DNA of 64,000 nucleotides from an uncultured Lachnospiraceae bacterium (GCA_947650155.1 CANSUS010000004.1:53232-117231); one strand, 5' to 3'; counted from the stretch's first letter, positions 35,113 through 44,578 are shown. A program made the numbers and translations. The notes: generated by a model not told the origin, from the sequence alone.

Positions 35113-37068
35113 CTATAGTTGATCCGTCTGAAGCGCCCGCATTGCATTCAATATGGCAATGACGGCCACGCCCACGTCTGCAAATACCGCCGCCCACATA
35201 TTTGCCATGCCAAGCGCCGCTAAAAGCAGTACCAGTACTTTCACTCCAATGGCAAACACAATATTTTCTTTCACAATCCGCAGCGTTTTTACCGATATTT
35301 TCATTGCCTTTGCAATTTTGGATGGCTCATCCGTCATGATAACCACATCCGCGGCCTCGATCGCCGCATCACTTCCAAGACCGCCCATTGCAATACCAAT
35401 ATCCGCCCTTGCAAGTACCGGCGCATCATTGATTCCGTCGCCCACAAAAATCAGTTTCCCTTTTTCCGATTTCTGTCCAAACAACTCCTCTACCCGGTCC
35501 ACCTTATCTCCGGGAAGCAGCTCTGCATAAACAGTAGTAATACCAAGCTTCTCTGCCACATGTTCTGCAACTTCCTTTCGGTCTCCGGTTAACATCACAA
35601 TTTGTTTAATCCCCATTGCTTTCATGCCGGCAACTGCTGCCTGCGCATCCGGCTTCATTTCATCCGCGATAACCACTGCGCCAAGATATCCGCCATCCTT
35701 TGCCACATGAACCAAAGTGCCTGTCAGGGCGTCCTCTTTCCACTTCGTACCAATGGAAATCCCTTCTTTTTTCATCAGTTTTTCATTTCCTGCAAGCACT
35801 GTGACGCCGTCCACAACTGCCTTTACGCCGTGTCCCGCAATTTCCTCTACTGTTCCAAGACGTTCCTTTATCACTTCATTCCCTGCATCCTGATAAGCCT
35901 TTACCAGAGATTGGGAAATGGGATGAGTAGAATAACTTTCTGCATAAGCGGAAAGTTCCAGAAGTTCCTTCTCGTTTACGCCCTCTTCTGCCAGAATCTT
36001 CACCACCGCAAAGCTGCCCTTTGTCAGAGTACCCGTTTTATCCATCACAACGATCTGTGCATCCGCCAGCGCTTCCAGATAGTTGCTGCCTTTTATCAGT
36101 ATCCCTGCTTTGGAAGAACCGCCAAGCCCGCCAAAAAAGCTTAACGGAATGCTGATGACAAGCGCACAGGGACAGGAAATCACAAGAAAAGTAAGCGCCC
36201 TGTAAATCCATGTACTCCATCCGCCGGAAAGGATAAGCGGCGGCACAATTGCAAGCGCAAGTGCGCAAAAAACAACGATCGGCGTATAATACTTTGCAAA
36301 TTTTGTGATAAAATTTTCAGATTCCGCCTTTTTACTGCTGGCGTTTTCTACCAGATCCAGAATTTTGGCAACCGTGGACTGTCCAAATTCCCTGCTTACC
36401 TTTACTTCCAATACTCCCGATAAGTTAATGCATCCGCTGATGACTTCATCTCCCGCCGAAACGTCCCTCGGCATACTCTCACCGGTAAGCGCCATTGTAT
36501 CCAATGCAGAATTTCCCGTAAGAATCGTACCGTCGAGCGGAATCCTTTCACCAGGCTTTAGTACAATCGTTTCGCCTATTGCCACCTCGTCAGGATCTAC
36601 TTCCTTCTCTTCTCCATCCCTTAACACATTGGCATAGTCCGGTCTGATGTCCATAAGCGCGGCAATGGATTTTCTTGATTTGTTAACCGCATAAGACTGA
36701 AAACACTCTCCTACCTGATAAAAGAGCATCACCGCCACCGCTTCCGGGTAATCGCCCACAAAAAAGGCTCCCACCGTTGCAATCATCATTAAAAAATTTT
36801 CATCAAAAACCTGCCCGTGCCCAATATTCTTCACCGCATTTTTGACCACATCTCCTCCAATTACAATATAAGCAGTCAAAAACGCCGCAAACCGGATCAT
36901 ATCATGCAGATTGGGAACCGCATTCCTTAAAAACAGTTCGGCAATGACAGCCGGCACCGGTATGATAATCGAAGATGCAAGAAGGAGTTTATCCCAAAGC
37001 ACTGCGGCAAAATAGCATACCGCACCGATTAAAACCCTCCTTATCCTCTTTTTTAATTTCTTTGTCAT
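35113..37068 (-). CDS. cadA: Heavy-metal translocating P1B-type ATPase (Zn/Cd type)
   Basis: A 651-residue efflux pump without an N-terminal HMA domain. Helices lie at about 10-130, 245-310 and 600-645. Core motifs: TGESMPRDV (actuator), SCPCALVIS (metal-binding CPC), MDKTGTLTKG (phosphorylated Asp) and GDGINDAP, followed by the ADVVIM segment near the last helices. A CPC with this helix layout fits ZntA/CadA for Zn2+, Cd2+ or Pb2+, but the precise metal is inferred. GGGAG precedes the ATG. It forms an operon with an ArsR/CadC-like repressor and a separate HMA protein that may replace the missing domain. Confidence 0.93.
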   Translation of the reverse strand: MTKKLKKRIRRVLIGAVCYFAAVLWDKLLLASSIIIPVPAVIAELFLRNAVPNLHDMIRFAAFLTAYIVIGGDVVKNAVKNIGHGQVFDENFLMMIATVGAFFVGDYPEAVAVMLFYQVGECFQSYAVNKSRKSIAALMDIRPDYANVLRDGEEKEVDPDEVAIGETIVLKPGERIPLDGTILTGNSALDTMALTGESMPRDVSAGDEVISGCINLSGVLEVKVSREFGQSTVAKILDLVENASSKKAESENFITKFAKYYTPIVVFCALALAIVPPLILSGGWSTWIYRALTFLVISCPCALVISIPLSFFGGLGGSSKAGILIKGSNYLEALADAQIVVMDKTGTLTKGSFAVVKILAEEGVNEKELLELSAYAESYSTHPISQSLVKAYQDAGNEVIKERLGTVEEIAGHGVKAVVDGVTVLAGNEKLMKKEGISIGTKWKEDALTGTLVHVAKDGGYLGAVVIADEMKPDAQAAVAGMKAMGIKQIVMLTGDRKEVAEHVAEKLGITTVYAELLPGDKVDRVEELFGQKSEKGKLIFVGDGINDAPVLARADIGIAMGGLGSDAAIEAADVVIMTDEPSKIAKAMKISVKTLRIVKENIVFAIGVKVLVLLLAALGMANMWAAVFADVGVAVIAILNAMRALQTDQL

Positions 37069-37080
37069 AGGAACTCTCCC

Positions 37081-37302
37081 TTATTTTTCAATTACTTCCA
37101 CATCCGGCTCAAACTTCTTTACGATCGCTTTAATCTCCTTTACAATCGAAGAAGCCTTATCCTCTTCTACTTCAATCACAAGCTTCTGCGTCAAAAGCGT
37201 TACCGTACTCTTGCTCACGCCGTCTAACTTTCCTACCGCCTCTTCAATTTTTGCTGCACAGTTTGCACAATCCAGATCTTCTAAAATATAAGTTTTTCTC
37301 AT
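37081..37302 (-). CDS. Small HMA-domain metal-binding protein (CopZ-like)
   Basis: A 73-residue ferredoxin-like fold protein with the metal-binding motif as DLDCANCAAKIEE near the N-terminus. It ends in a long acidic/basic helix. It is probably the detached N-terminal domain or metal donor of the P-type ATPase encoded 12 bp downstream, which lacks its own HMA domain. I chose ATG 37302 because GGGAG lies 5 nt upstream; an earlier ATG overlaps that ribosome site. It is preceded by two hairpin elements in the gap to the ArsR gene. Confidence 0.9.
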   Translation of the reverse strand: MRKTYILEDLDCANCAAKIEEAVGKLDGVSKSTVTLLTQKLVIEVEEDKASSIVKEIKAIVKKFEPDVEVIEK

Positions 37303-37402
37303 TTTTACTCCCATCTGTCTGCTTTAGCAGACACTCAAATTCAATAGTTGAAAACGCTTTTCTTTCAACCTTCTCCCATCTGTCTGCCCTGACGGCAGAA
37401 TT
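37303..37402 (-). repeat. Tandem hairpin/Shine-Dalgarno leader elements, copy 2
   Basis: After the ArsR stop, the minus strand reads: hairpin TCTGCCGTCAGGGCAGA then CAGATGGGAG; GAAGGTTGAAAG with its TTTTCAAC partner; TTTGAGTG; a second hairpin GTCTGC-TAAA-GCAGAC; then AGATGGGAG and the HMA ATG. So the hairpin plus AGATGGGAG unit occurs twice here. The second half closely matches the element before the fucosidase gene. Confidence 0.7.
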
Positions 37403-37768
37403 TTACTCGTTAATATGTTCAAGCCCCTGACTTAAAATTGTCTTAATATGCCCATCCGACAGAGAGTAAAAAATACTCTTTCCCTCTCTTCTGTTTTTCA
37501 CAAGATCCATCTGCTTTAATACTCTGAGCTGATGGGAAATTGCGGACTGCGTCATATGAAGCAACTGCGCCAGGTCACATACGCACATCTCCGAACACAT
37601 AAGTACATATAATATCTTAATCCTCGTGGTATCGCCAAAGATCTTGAAAAATTCCGCCAGACAGGACAGCTTTTCCTCCTCCGGCATCTTTTCATTTACC
37701 TGTTGCACAATCTCTTCATGTACACAAATAAAATCACATTTTTCAATCTCTTCTTTCTCTTTTTTCAT
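37403..37768 (-). CDS. ArsR/CadC-family metal-responsive repressor
   Basis: A 121-residue winged-helix repressor. Metal-ligand candidates are Cys residues in the N-terminal CDFICVHEE and in SEMCVCDLAQLL in the alpha-3 region, as in CadC. The DNA-reading helix is TQSAISHQLRVLKQM, and the wing is VKNRREGKSIFYSL. ATG 37768 has GGAAAGGAAG upstream; the longer frame from 37837 would cover the operator. First gene of the metal-efflux operon and probably its repressor, released by Cd2+, Zn2+ or Pb2+. Confidence 0.92.
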   Translation of the reverse strand: MKKEKEEIEKCDFICVHEEIVQQVNEKMPEEEKLSCLAEFFKIFGDTTRIKILYVLMCSEMCVCDLAQLLHMTQSAISHQLRVLKQMDLVKNRREGKSIFYSLSDGHIKTILSQGLEHINE

Positions 37769-37819
37769 TACTTCACTTCCTTTCCGCCATTCGATGGCTG
37801 CATAAACAAGGATTATAAT

Positions 37820-37871
37820 ATATGAATATCTGTTCATATGTTCATTATATCACTCGTTCTTCTGTTGTCAA
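37820..37871 (-). promoter_or_regulatory. Promoter and ArsR-type operator of the metal-efflux operon
   Basis: On the minus strand TTGACA (37866-37871), 16 nt, TATAAT (37844-37849) forms a strong promoter starting near 37837. An inverted repeat ATATGAA-N6-TTCATAT (37820-37839) covers the start point. It is very like CadC/ArsR operators, so repression by occlusion is likely. Confidence 0.82.
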
Positions 37872-38962
37872 TCCCTGTTTTCACTTTTCTTCCATTTATC
37901 TTCTATTTTACCAATAACCTGTTTTTCAATTGGTATCAGCATAAAATGGGTCAGATGCATTACTATAATAACATACACGATTCCCACTGCAGCATTTTGC
38001 ATTGGTATGCTGATTCCCCAAAAGGAAGCGGCAATCGTCACAAGCGTTTTCATGAAAAATTCATTGCCGCAAAGATAAAGGCTCTCTCTGCCAAATTGCT
38101 GCATGATCTTACTTTTTTGCAGACAGAACGCAATAACGACACACCAGATAATCAACAGCATTGCCACCAGATAAGGATGAAAAATCCTGAATACCGGCAC
38201 TTTCAAAAGAATGCCTGTCACATCTGTCCCCCAAAAAAGCAGAACCGCATACACGCTTCCTGCCACACCTGTCACAGCTAAAACAATATTTCGGATCTTT
38301 TTCTTTTCCTCACTGCTCTCTAAAAATTTCTGTAATTCGGGGAAAATGCAATAGCCTGTACAATAATAGATCGTATAATACAGCGCGCAGTCCGCATTAT
38401 AAGGAAGAAGCGGGAACATATCCGGTTTATACGGCAGAAATCTGGCAGTAACCACATACAGGACCATACCCGTAATAAAAATGAAGCTTCGCCGTTTCAG
38501 CTTCTTAATCAGCTGAAACAATATGCTCATTACGAAAAGACAGGTAAGGAACCAGAGCGAATAGGCAAATATCCGGTTGCGCATTCCCCCTAAAAGAATC
38601 TGCTTTACCATCAGTCCAATCAGGGACAGCCCGCACTGTTCGTAACAAATCACAAGAAGCATGGAAAAGAAAGCGAAGAAAAAGAAAGGAATCAATATGT
38701 TTTTTACTTTTCTCCAAACATAAGAAGAAAACCCTGTTTCTTTCTGCAAAGACTCCATACAGCCGGACAAAAAAAAGAACAGCGGCACATGAAAACGCAA
38801 AAGAAACTCATAGCTTTTTCCCATTCCTTCTCCCAGATGCCAGAAATAAATAATAAAAATCCCGATACATTTTAATACGTCTACCCAGTCGATCCTCTTC
38901 ACACTCTGTCCCTGCCTTTCCGGAACCATTTCCGTTGCTGCCCTGCAAACCGCGGTCAACAT
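37868..38962 (-). CDS. Membrane acyltransferase (acyltransferase 3 family)
   Basis: A protein of about 364 residues with roughly ten helices. The family start is recognisable as RIDWVDVLKCIGIFIIYFWHL, with the catalytic-type His in the first helix, followed by FHVPLFFFLSGC. Members O-acylate cell-wall or surface sugars. The start is uncertain: no ATG near the 5' end has a strong ribosome site, and starts at 38962 or 38929, or a GTG just before KRIDW, are all possible. It lies downstream of a terminator that ends the HD-GYP gene, and its 3' end overlaps the ArsR-operon -35 box by 4 bp. Confidence 0.82.
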   Translation of the reverse strand: MLTAVCRAATEMVPERQGQSVKRIDWVDVLKCIGIFIIYFWHLGEGMGKSYEFLLRFHVPLFFFLSGCMESLQKETGFSSYVWRKVKNILIPFFFFAFFSMLLVICYEQCGLSLIGLMVKQILLGGMRNRIFAYSLWFLTCLFVMSILFQLIKKLKRRSFIFITGMVLYVVTARFLPYKPDMFPLLPYNADCALYYTIYYCTGYCIFPELQKFLESSEEKKKIRNIVLAVTGVAGSVYAVLLFWGTDVTGILLKVPVFRIFHPYLVAMLLIIWCVVIAFCLQKSKIMQQFGRESLYLCGNEFFMKTLVTIAASFWGISIPMQNAAVGIVYVIIVMHLTHFMLIPIEKQVIGKIEDKWKKSENRD

Positions 38963-38977
38963 GTTCTTCTTTCATTA

Positions 38978-39006
38978 CAAAAAGGGCTGCACGCACAGCC
39001 CCTTTT
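38978..39006 (-). terminator. Intrinsic terminator after the HD-GYP gene
   Basis: Arms AAAAGGGGCTG and CAGCCCTTTTT (minus strand, one bulge) with a 6-nt loop, ending in five T, 17 bp past the HD-GYP stop codon. Confidence 0.85.
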
Positions 39007-39023
39007 ATTTTCCCACTCTTTTT

Positions 39024-40094
39024 CTATAAAATTCTTTCAATTGTAAGACCTCTGTGTTCCATCAGATTAATAAAACTTTTTCCACACTGCACGATCGGTC
39101 TCGAGATTTTTTCTTTATTTAAGAATACAATATTTCCTTCCATGCCATTGGAAAGCCGTACTCTGTTTTGTATATAAATACCGCCCACATGCTCCAGAAA
39201 GGGCAGAAGAAATTCTACTTCATATTTACTGAGCCCTTCTTCTTCAAACTGTTCTATTACTGTAAACGGGCAGATCGGCTCACGATATGCCCTCGCCGCC
39301 GTCATCCCTTCAAATACATCTGCAATCGCAACCATCTTTGCATAAGGATCAATCTGTCTGCTCTTTAATCCCTGCGGGTAACCGGAACCGTCGCAATGTT
39401 CATGATGCTGTAATGCCGCGTTCACAATATGGCTGTCCACCTTTTTTAGTTTCAGCACTCTGGCTCCGTCCATCGGATGGGACTTGATGCGTACAAATTC
39501 CAGTTCGTTTAATTTTTCCGGTTTTTTTAATATTTCTTCCGGTACCATAACCTTTCCCACATCATGAAGCAGACCGCACATCATGGCAATTCTGGTCTCT
39601 TTTGGTGAAAGCCTGATCCATGACGCAAATAAAGCGCAGATCAACGCAACATTTACGGAATGGATATAGGTTGCGTCATCATATTCCCTTAAATTCTGCA
39701 GCGTATCAAAAAGTGTAACCTTTACTTCTTTACCGCCCACAATATTATAGGTAAAATCCAAAAGTTTCTCGCTGTCGACCGCTTTCCCTTTTTCTACGAT
39801 CTGGGTAAGCTCATCCGTAAAGGCAACGGTTTCTTTATCATACCTTTCCTTAAATTCTTTAAACTCCTGACTCTCCCTGATCTTCTGGTAATAAGACGGC
39901 TCCTTGGGCGCATGACGTACCGGTCCCTTTTCGTCAACGATCAGAGCGCTGGCAATTCCATGTACCATCAGTTTGGATATCGCTCTGTCATCAAATACGG
40001 TTCCCTGCTGTATGACTAATAAATTCTGAGAATTGTAAATGTCCTTTGCCGCCACCATCCCCTGTACTATGTCGGTAGCCAATACTTTCTTCAT
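39024..40094 (-). CDS. HD-GYP domain protein, probable cyclic-di-GMP phosphodiesterase
   Basis: A 356-residue cytoplasmic protein. The N-terminal 100 or so residues look like the small domain often placed before HD-GYP in Clostridia. The HD-GYP domain (about 120-310) has MCGLLHDVGKVMVPEEILKK, HPMDGARVL, and HHEHCDGSGYPQGL, so the catalytic HD and GYP residues are intact. A C-terminal segment (about 320-356) resembles a small beta extension. GGGGGAAG precedes the ATG. It is transcribed alone, ending at a strong terminator. With the diguanylate cyclase at 58.9-62.2 kb it shows active cyclic-di-GMP signalling, often linked to motility. Confidence 0.9.
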   Translation of the reverse strand: MKKVLATDIVQGMVAAKDIYNSQNLLVIQQGTVFDDRAISKLMVHGIASALIVDEKGPVRHAPKEPSYYQKIRESQEFKEFKERYDKETVAFTDELTQIVEKGKAVDSEKLLDFTYNIVGGKEVKVTLFDTLQNLREYDDATYIHSVNVALICALFASWIRLSPKETRIAMMCGLLHDVGKVMVPEEILKKPEKLNELEFVRIKSHPMDGARVLKLKKVDSHIVNAALQHHEHCDGSGYPQGLKSRQIDPYAKMVAIADVFEGMTAARAYREPICPFTVIEQFEEEGLSKYEVEFLLPFLEHVGGIYIQNRVRLSNGMEGNIVFLNKEKISRPIVQCGKSFINLMEHRGLTIERIL

Positions 40095-40142
40095 ACTGTA
40101 CTTCCCCCTATTTCCTTATATTCTGCTCCGTCCTTCTCTCGC

Positions 40143-41063
40143 TCATATTATTTTACCATAAGTATGAGAGTTTTCCAAGTAAGTAATGCATACTTTTTCC
40201 ACATTCCGGTTTTCACTCAGATAAAAATTCAAAAAGCCCGGTTTCCTGTATTCCCCTGTCTTCTCTTCTTCCAGCATTCTTCCCGGGTGAAACAAAATCT
40301 CCAGGACTCTGTCTTTTCTTTTTGCATATTTTACCATATAGGCAAAAAGTTCCGGCACCCGCCTTGTATCCATATTCCCGCTCATCAAAAGCCCCCACAG
40401 AAGTTCATAGGGAATTTCCCTCTTTTCCAGTTTTCTCCGGTTCTGCATTGAAAAAAAGTTTAAAAGAATATTTTTAATCAGATTAACAGGCGAATACGTG
40501 GGATAAAAACAGACCTGTCTGATAAAGGGAGATAACGGTTCTCTGGCAAGCCGCACAAACCGGACCGGGATTTTACTTTCTTCGCAGATCTCCATTAACA
40601 CGTCAAACACAAAAGGAATCATATGCGGATGCTGGTGAGAATCCAATCGGAGTTCTTTTAAATCAAACGCTTCTGTTACCAGTTTGATTTGAGCCTCAAA
40701 TTCTGCTTTCAACTGTTTCTTAATCCGCTCCCTCTTCCTTTTTCCTCCATAATTGATCATAAAAAGCGTACCCCAGGAAAGACAAAAAAAGCCTTCGTCA
40801 TCCACCAGATCCGGTATCGCTGTCCTGTCCAAAACGGCTTTCCCGTCTAAAACGTTTAAATGTACGCAAATATGAGGAACTCTCTTAAAAGAATCCCGCT
40901 TTTCCCTATAGCGTCTGACACATTCTCCAAAGCACGACATATTTGCAATCACACTGATGCTGTCAAGCGCTCCATCTTCCAGGCATTCCATAATATCTTC
41001 AGAAGCATGTACGGATACTCCAAAATCATCCGCATGGATATCCACCCATTTACTTTTTCTCAT
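40143..41063 (-). CDS. ChbG/YdjC-family carbohydrate deacetylase
   Basis: A 306-residue TIM-barrel-like deacetylase of the ChbG/HpnK family. The metal-binding DIHADDFGVSVHA at the N-terminus and LRLDSHQHPHMIPFVF in the middle hold the usual Asp/His ligands. Members remove acetyl groups from N-acetylated sugars, for example chito-oligosaccharides or a lipid-linked GlcNAc. The start overlaps the end of the YfhO gene by 14 bp, so it is part of the GT2-YfhO operon. Action on a lipid- or polymer-linked amino sugar made by that pair is a reasonable inference. Confidence 0.85.
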   Translation of the reverse strand: MRKSKWVDIHADDFGVSVHASEDIMECLEDGALDSISVIANMSCFGECVRRYREKRDSFKRVPHICVHLNVLDGKAVLDRTAIPDLVDDEGFFCLSWGTLFMINYGGKRKRERIKKQLKAEFEAQIKLVTEAFDLKELRLDSHQHPHMIPFVFDVLMEICEESKIPVRFVRLAREPLSPFIRQVCFYPTYSPVNLIKNILLNFFSMQNRRKLEKREIPYELLWGLLMSGNMDTRRVPELFAYMVKYAKRKDRVLEILFHPGRMLEEEKTGEYRKPGFLNFYLSENRNVEKVCITYLENSHTYGKII

Positions 41064-43722
41064 TCTGTTTTTCCTTCCCTTGTATCACCGTAAATTTACT
41101 GCGTTTTTTCCTGTCCGTAACAAGCATTCCTGCTACGATTCCAATACAGACGATGCTGATTCCCGTTCCTGCATAAAATCCCTTTGGAATATAGCAAAGA
41201 TCTACTATATGTCTGCCCGGTCCTAAAGGAACTGCCAAAAAAGTATCATATATTTTTTCCGGCGAAGTTCGGACGCCGTCGACCGTAATATTCCAGTTTT
41301 CTTCATATGGAATACTGAAAATTAAAATTTTTTCCTGTAGATTTTCCGTTTCTGCAGTCAGATGGGAACTGCTTCTTCTTGTGAAAGAAACGGGAGTCTC
41401 TGTAATCTGCTCATATTCTTTTTTCAGTTCTGTCCCGTCTTCTGTAGCAAAATAGGCATTTTCTATCATCAGAGAATCTTCGCCTGTCTGTATCGTAAAG
41501 AGAATTTTTTCTCCTTTCTTATAGTCTCCCAGATTTAAGATTTTCCAGTTTGAACGGTTCAGATACCCGCATAAAAATTCTCCGTTGACATATACTTCCG
41601 CTGGCTGCGTCTTTCCCTGCGCCGTGATATAAGCAAAAATTCTGCCGGAAGCTTCCGTTTCCAGTTCGTAAGTCACGCTGACGGGTCTGTCTTCTTCCTC
41701 CCTTATAAAGCAGGTAACCCCCTCCCCTTTTTCTTCCCTGCAGTTTTCCAGAGTCACCTGCTGCAGCGCCGCTTCCTTAAAAATCGTCCCTTCCGCTCCT
41801 GCCGCCAAACCATACATATTGTTTTGCAGCTGAAATGGATTCTTCTCTTCCATATTCACCTGTCTGACAGATTCCTCTGCAAGAAACCCAATTGGCAGCG
41901 CATTCGGATTTTGATAAACGGTCAGTCCGGTCCTGTAAAGTCCTGCAGGCTGATAGGGTTTATTGATACTTTCTTCTGTTCCGAGCAGATACTTCACGCC
42001 AAGCAGACTATCCGCCGTCTGCGTTGTTCCTGTACCATATTCCACATTCAGTCTGTTATAATTCAGTCCCATTTTCTCTAAAAAGGATAATACAAAATTT
42101 TTTTCATTGGAACTGTAATGAGTAAGTCCGGCATAAGAAAAATGCATGGAATCGTTATCTCCCTTCGGTTCCAGATTTTCCATCCGGTAAACGCCCTTAT
42201 CCAGACGTTTTATTTCTTTTACCAATGGCGCAATTCTTGCATCCTCCATCTTATAGTCCGCTGCCGTCGCATAAAATGTATTTCGGAGCTTTCTGTAAGT
42301 AAATACTCCGTTTACCGATAAATTTAATACTTGTATGCCGGCCAGTATGAGAAACCATTTCCGGTACGCCTGCTTTTTGTTTCCTTCTTTTGTGATAAAA
42401 AAAAGAAAAAGTAAAATAGAAAAGATCATCAAAATATCCGGCAGAGCTTTTTTTACATTCAAATATTCATATCGGTGCTTAAATATGAGAAAAAAGAGAA
42501 TGGTAAACGTTCCTGCAGCATACCAGAAGCGTTCCTTTGGCAGCCCTTCTTTCAGCTGCATCAGCCCCTGATAAGAATAGACAATCATCAGAAAACTGAA
42601 TAAAAATGCATACCGGTAATGGTAGCCTGACGGTTCCATAAAAGCATGCCATACAAAGTCCACTTCCGCCCTGCAAAAGCTCCCCATGACAATTCCCATT
42701 AAAATCCCGGACAAAAGCCGTTCTCTGACAGAAATCTTTTTGTTAAAGAAAAACAATACTGTCAGCACAAACATAAGCAGCCCGCAAAAAATATTGGGCA
42801 TGCCGTTCATGAGTTCATGTTCGCTGAATGCCATTGTAAAAAGCTTCGATAATACCCTGATGGGGTTTAAATTGGGGAGCGTAATCCCAAGCCCCAGATC
42901 TTTTCCATCTTTCTGGCTCCCCTGCAAAGTGCAGAAAGTAGGCAGTAAAAAAACTGCAAGAAGCCCCGCCGCCAGAAGCGAAGCATACGCAAACTTCCCT
43001 ATTTTCCGCCATACTCCTTTTTTCTTTTTCATTACGATCAGGCGGTATAAAAAATAAAAGACACAGAAAATGCAGACCATATAACCAATATAATAATTAC
43101 ACAGCAATACCATGAAAAGCGACCCGATATAAGTATACGGCTTCTTATTACAAAGAATTTTTTCAATGCCAAAAAGCGCCGCCGGAAACCATATCAATGC
43201 ATCCAGCCACATAATATTGAAACAATTCGTCATCAGATATCCCATCATGGCATAAGAAGTAGAAAACACGAATATATCCGGGTTTTCCTTCCTTCCAAAG
43301 CGGCGGTTCAAATAATAAGCCATCGAAATACCGCAGCAGCCAAGTTTCATCAGAATAACAATCGTAATTCCCGCCGGTATCTGCCCCGTTTTCAGAAAAA
43401 GAAACAACAGATTAAACGGACTGGTCAGATAATAAGTAAAAAATCCGATCATGTCTCCGCCAAGGCACTTACTGAATGTATAAAATATATTGTTTTCTCC
43501 CCGAAATATTGTCTTATAGTATGCCAGAAAATCCGCATACTGTTTTTCCATATCTGCAATCAGAAAAGAGCCTTCCCCGAAAGGCGCAATCCTCATCAGG
43601 ATACAGATTCCAAGCATCAATAAAACAGGAATCAGAAACGCCGTCCCGTAAAATATGCTAGTCCTTTTTTTCCCTGATAATATACTGAGGTCTGTTTTTA
43701 ATTTCATCATATATTTTTGCAA
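41050..43722 (-). CDS. YfhO-family membrane glycosyltransferase-like protein
   Basis: An 890-residue protein with about a dozen helices in the first 470 residues, an extracytoplasmic domain (about 470-855; GVYRMENLEPKGDNDS, then VKYLLGTE), and a last helix near the C-terminus. YfhO in Bacillus works with the GT2 enzyme CsbB to add GlcNAc to lipoteichoic acid on the outer face. Here the GT2 gene lies immediately upstream with a 65-bp overlap, or somewhat less if the ATG pair near 43710 is the true start. None of the starts has a strong ribosome site, which suggests translational coupling. Confidence 0.85.
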   Translation of the reverse strand: MQKYMMKLKTDLSILSGKKRTSIFYGTAFLIPVLLMLGICILMRIAPFGEGSFLIADMEKQYADFLAYYKTIFRGENNIFYTFSKCLGGDMIGFFTYYLTSPFNLLFLFLKTGQIPAGITIVILMKLGCCGISMAYYLNRRFGRKENPDIFVFSTSYAMMGYLMTNCFNIMWLDALIWFPAALFGIEKILCNKKPYTYIGSLFMVLLCNYYIGYMVCIFCVFYFLYRLIVMKKKKGVWRKIGKFAYASLLAAGLLAVFLLPTFCTLQGSQKDGKDLGLGITLPNLNPIRVLSKLFTMAFSEHELMNGMPNIFCGLLMFVLTVLFFFNKKISVRERLLSGILMGIVMGSFCRAEVDFVWHAFMEPSGYHYRYAFLFSFLMIVYSYQGLMQLKEGLPKERFWYAAGTFTILFFLIFKHRYEYLNVKKALPDILMIFSILLFLFFITKEGNKKQAYRKWFLILAGIQVLNLSVNGVFTYRKLRNTFYATAADYKMEDARIAPLVKEIKRLDKGVYRMENLEPKGDNDSMHFSYAGLTHYSSNEKNFVLSFLEKMGLNYNRLNVEYGTGTTQTADSLLGVKYLLGTEESINKPYQPAGLYRTGLTVYQNPNALPIGFLAEESVRQVNMEEKNPFQLQNNMYGLAAGAEGTIFKEAALQQVTLENCREEKGEGVTCFIREEEDRPVSVTYELETEASGRIFAYITAQGKTQPAEVYVNGEFLCGYLNRSNWKILNLGDYKKGEKILFTIQTGEDSLMIENAYFATEDGTELKKEYEQITETPVSFTRRSSSHLTAETENLQEKILIFSIPYEENWNITVDGVRTSPEKIYDTFLAVPLGPGRHIVDLCYIPKGFYAGTGISIVCIGIVAGMLVTDRKKRSKFTVIQGKEKQNEKK

Positions 43723-44578
43723 TATAAGCCCCTATAATTCCAAGGCTTACCATAATTCCTCCTGTAGCAATAATAATAAGCAGAACAAGGCTGGGGTATC
43801 CGCCCACTGATCTTCCCTGAAAAAAGCTCACAACAGCATCCACTCCCCAGACAGCGCCGACCAGCAAAAATAAAATACCAATCACCGTTACAATCTGTAG
43901 CGGTGCGTTACTGAAAGAAATCAGATTGCGCAATGCATACTTCCCTAACTTCCAATAGGACCATTTTGTCGTACCCGCAACTCTTTCCTGTACTTCATAA
44001 GACACCGCTATACTCTTAAAGCCTACCCAGTATGTAAGCGCCCTGAAAAAAGTATTTTTTTCTGTCAGCGAACAGACTGCCTCCGCTGCTTTTCTGTCCA
44101 ACAGTTTAAAATCAGAAGAATTACGCATATCCACATGCATGATTCCACTGATCGCATCATAAAATGCACCAGCCAGCCATTTATGGATTTTCGATTCTTT
44201 TCCCCTGCTTACTTTCACCCCTTCCACAACTTCATATCCTTCTTTCCAGTAAGCATACATTTGCAGAATCGTTTCCGGCGGATGCTGCAAATCTGCATCC
44301 ATAACAACAAAGCAGTCTCCGCTCCCTGCCCGAAGTCCTGAAAAAATTGCCGCCTCTTTTCCAAAGTTCCTGGAAAATGAAATACATTTTATTCTGTCAT
44401 CCTTTTCATGCAAAGCGCACATTTTCTCGTAAGTATGGTCTTTAGATCCATCATCCACCAATATAATCTCTATCCCTGCGCCTTCTATTTTTTCTGAAAG
44501 CGCCGTCATTGCTTCATAAAAGTATTCTAAAGTTTCTTCCTCATTGTAGCATGGCACCACGATCGAAATTTTATCCAC
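43658..44578 (-). CDS. GT2 polyprenyl-phosphate glycosyltransferase (CsbB/GtrB type)
   Basis: A 306-residue enzyme. The GT-A domain (about 1-220) has ISIVVPCYNEEETL, EIILVDDGSKDHTY and the metal-binding DADLQHPPE, then a C-terminal pair of membrane helices (about 225-290) as in DPM/GtrB enzymes that load a sugar on undecaprenyl phosphate. I chose GTG 44578 (VDKISIV), because AAGGAGGAG sits 6 nt upstream; the ATG at 44602 would put that site inside the gene. First gene of the GT2-YfhO-ChbG operon. The usual GtcA flippase is not encoded here. Confidence 0.9.
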   Translation of the reverse strand: MDKISIVVPCYNEEETLEYFYEAMTALSEKIEGAGIEIILVDDGSKDHTYEKMCALHEKDDRIKCISFSRNFGKEAAIFSGLRAGSGDCFVVMDADLQHPPETILQMYAYWKEGYEVVEGVKVSRGKESKIHKWLAGAFYDAISGIMHVDMRNSSDFKLLDRKAAEAVCSLTEKNTFFRALTYWVGFKSIAVSYEVQERVAGTTKWSYWKLGKYALRNLISFSNAPLQIVTVIGILFLLVGAVWGVDAVVSFFQGRSVGGYPSLVLLIIIATGGIMVSLGIIGAYIAKIYDEIKNRPQYIIREKKD

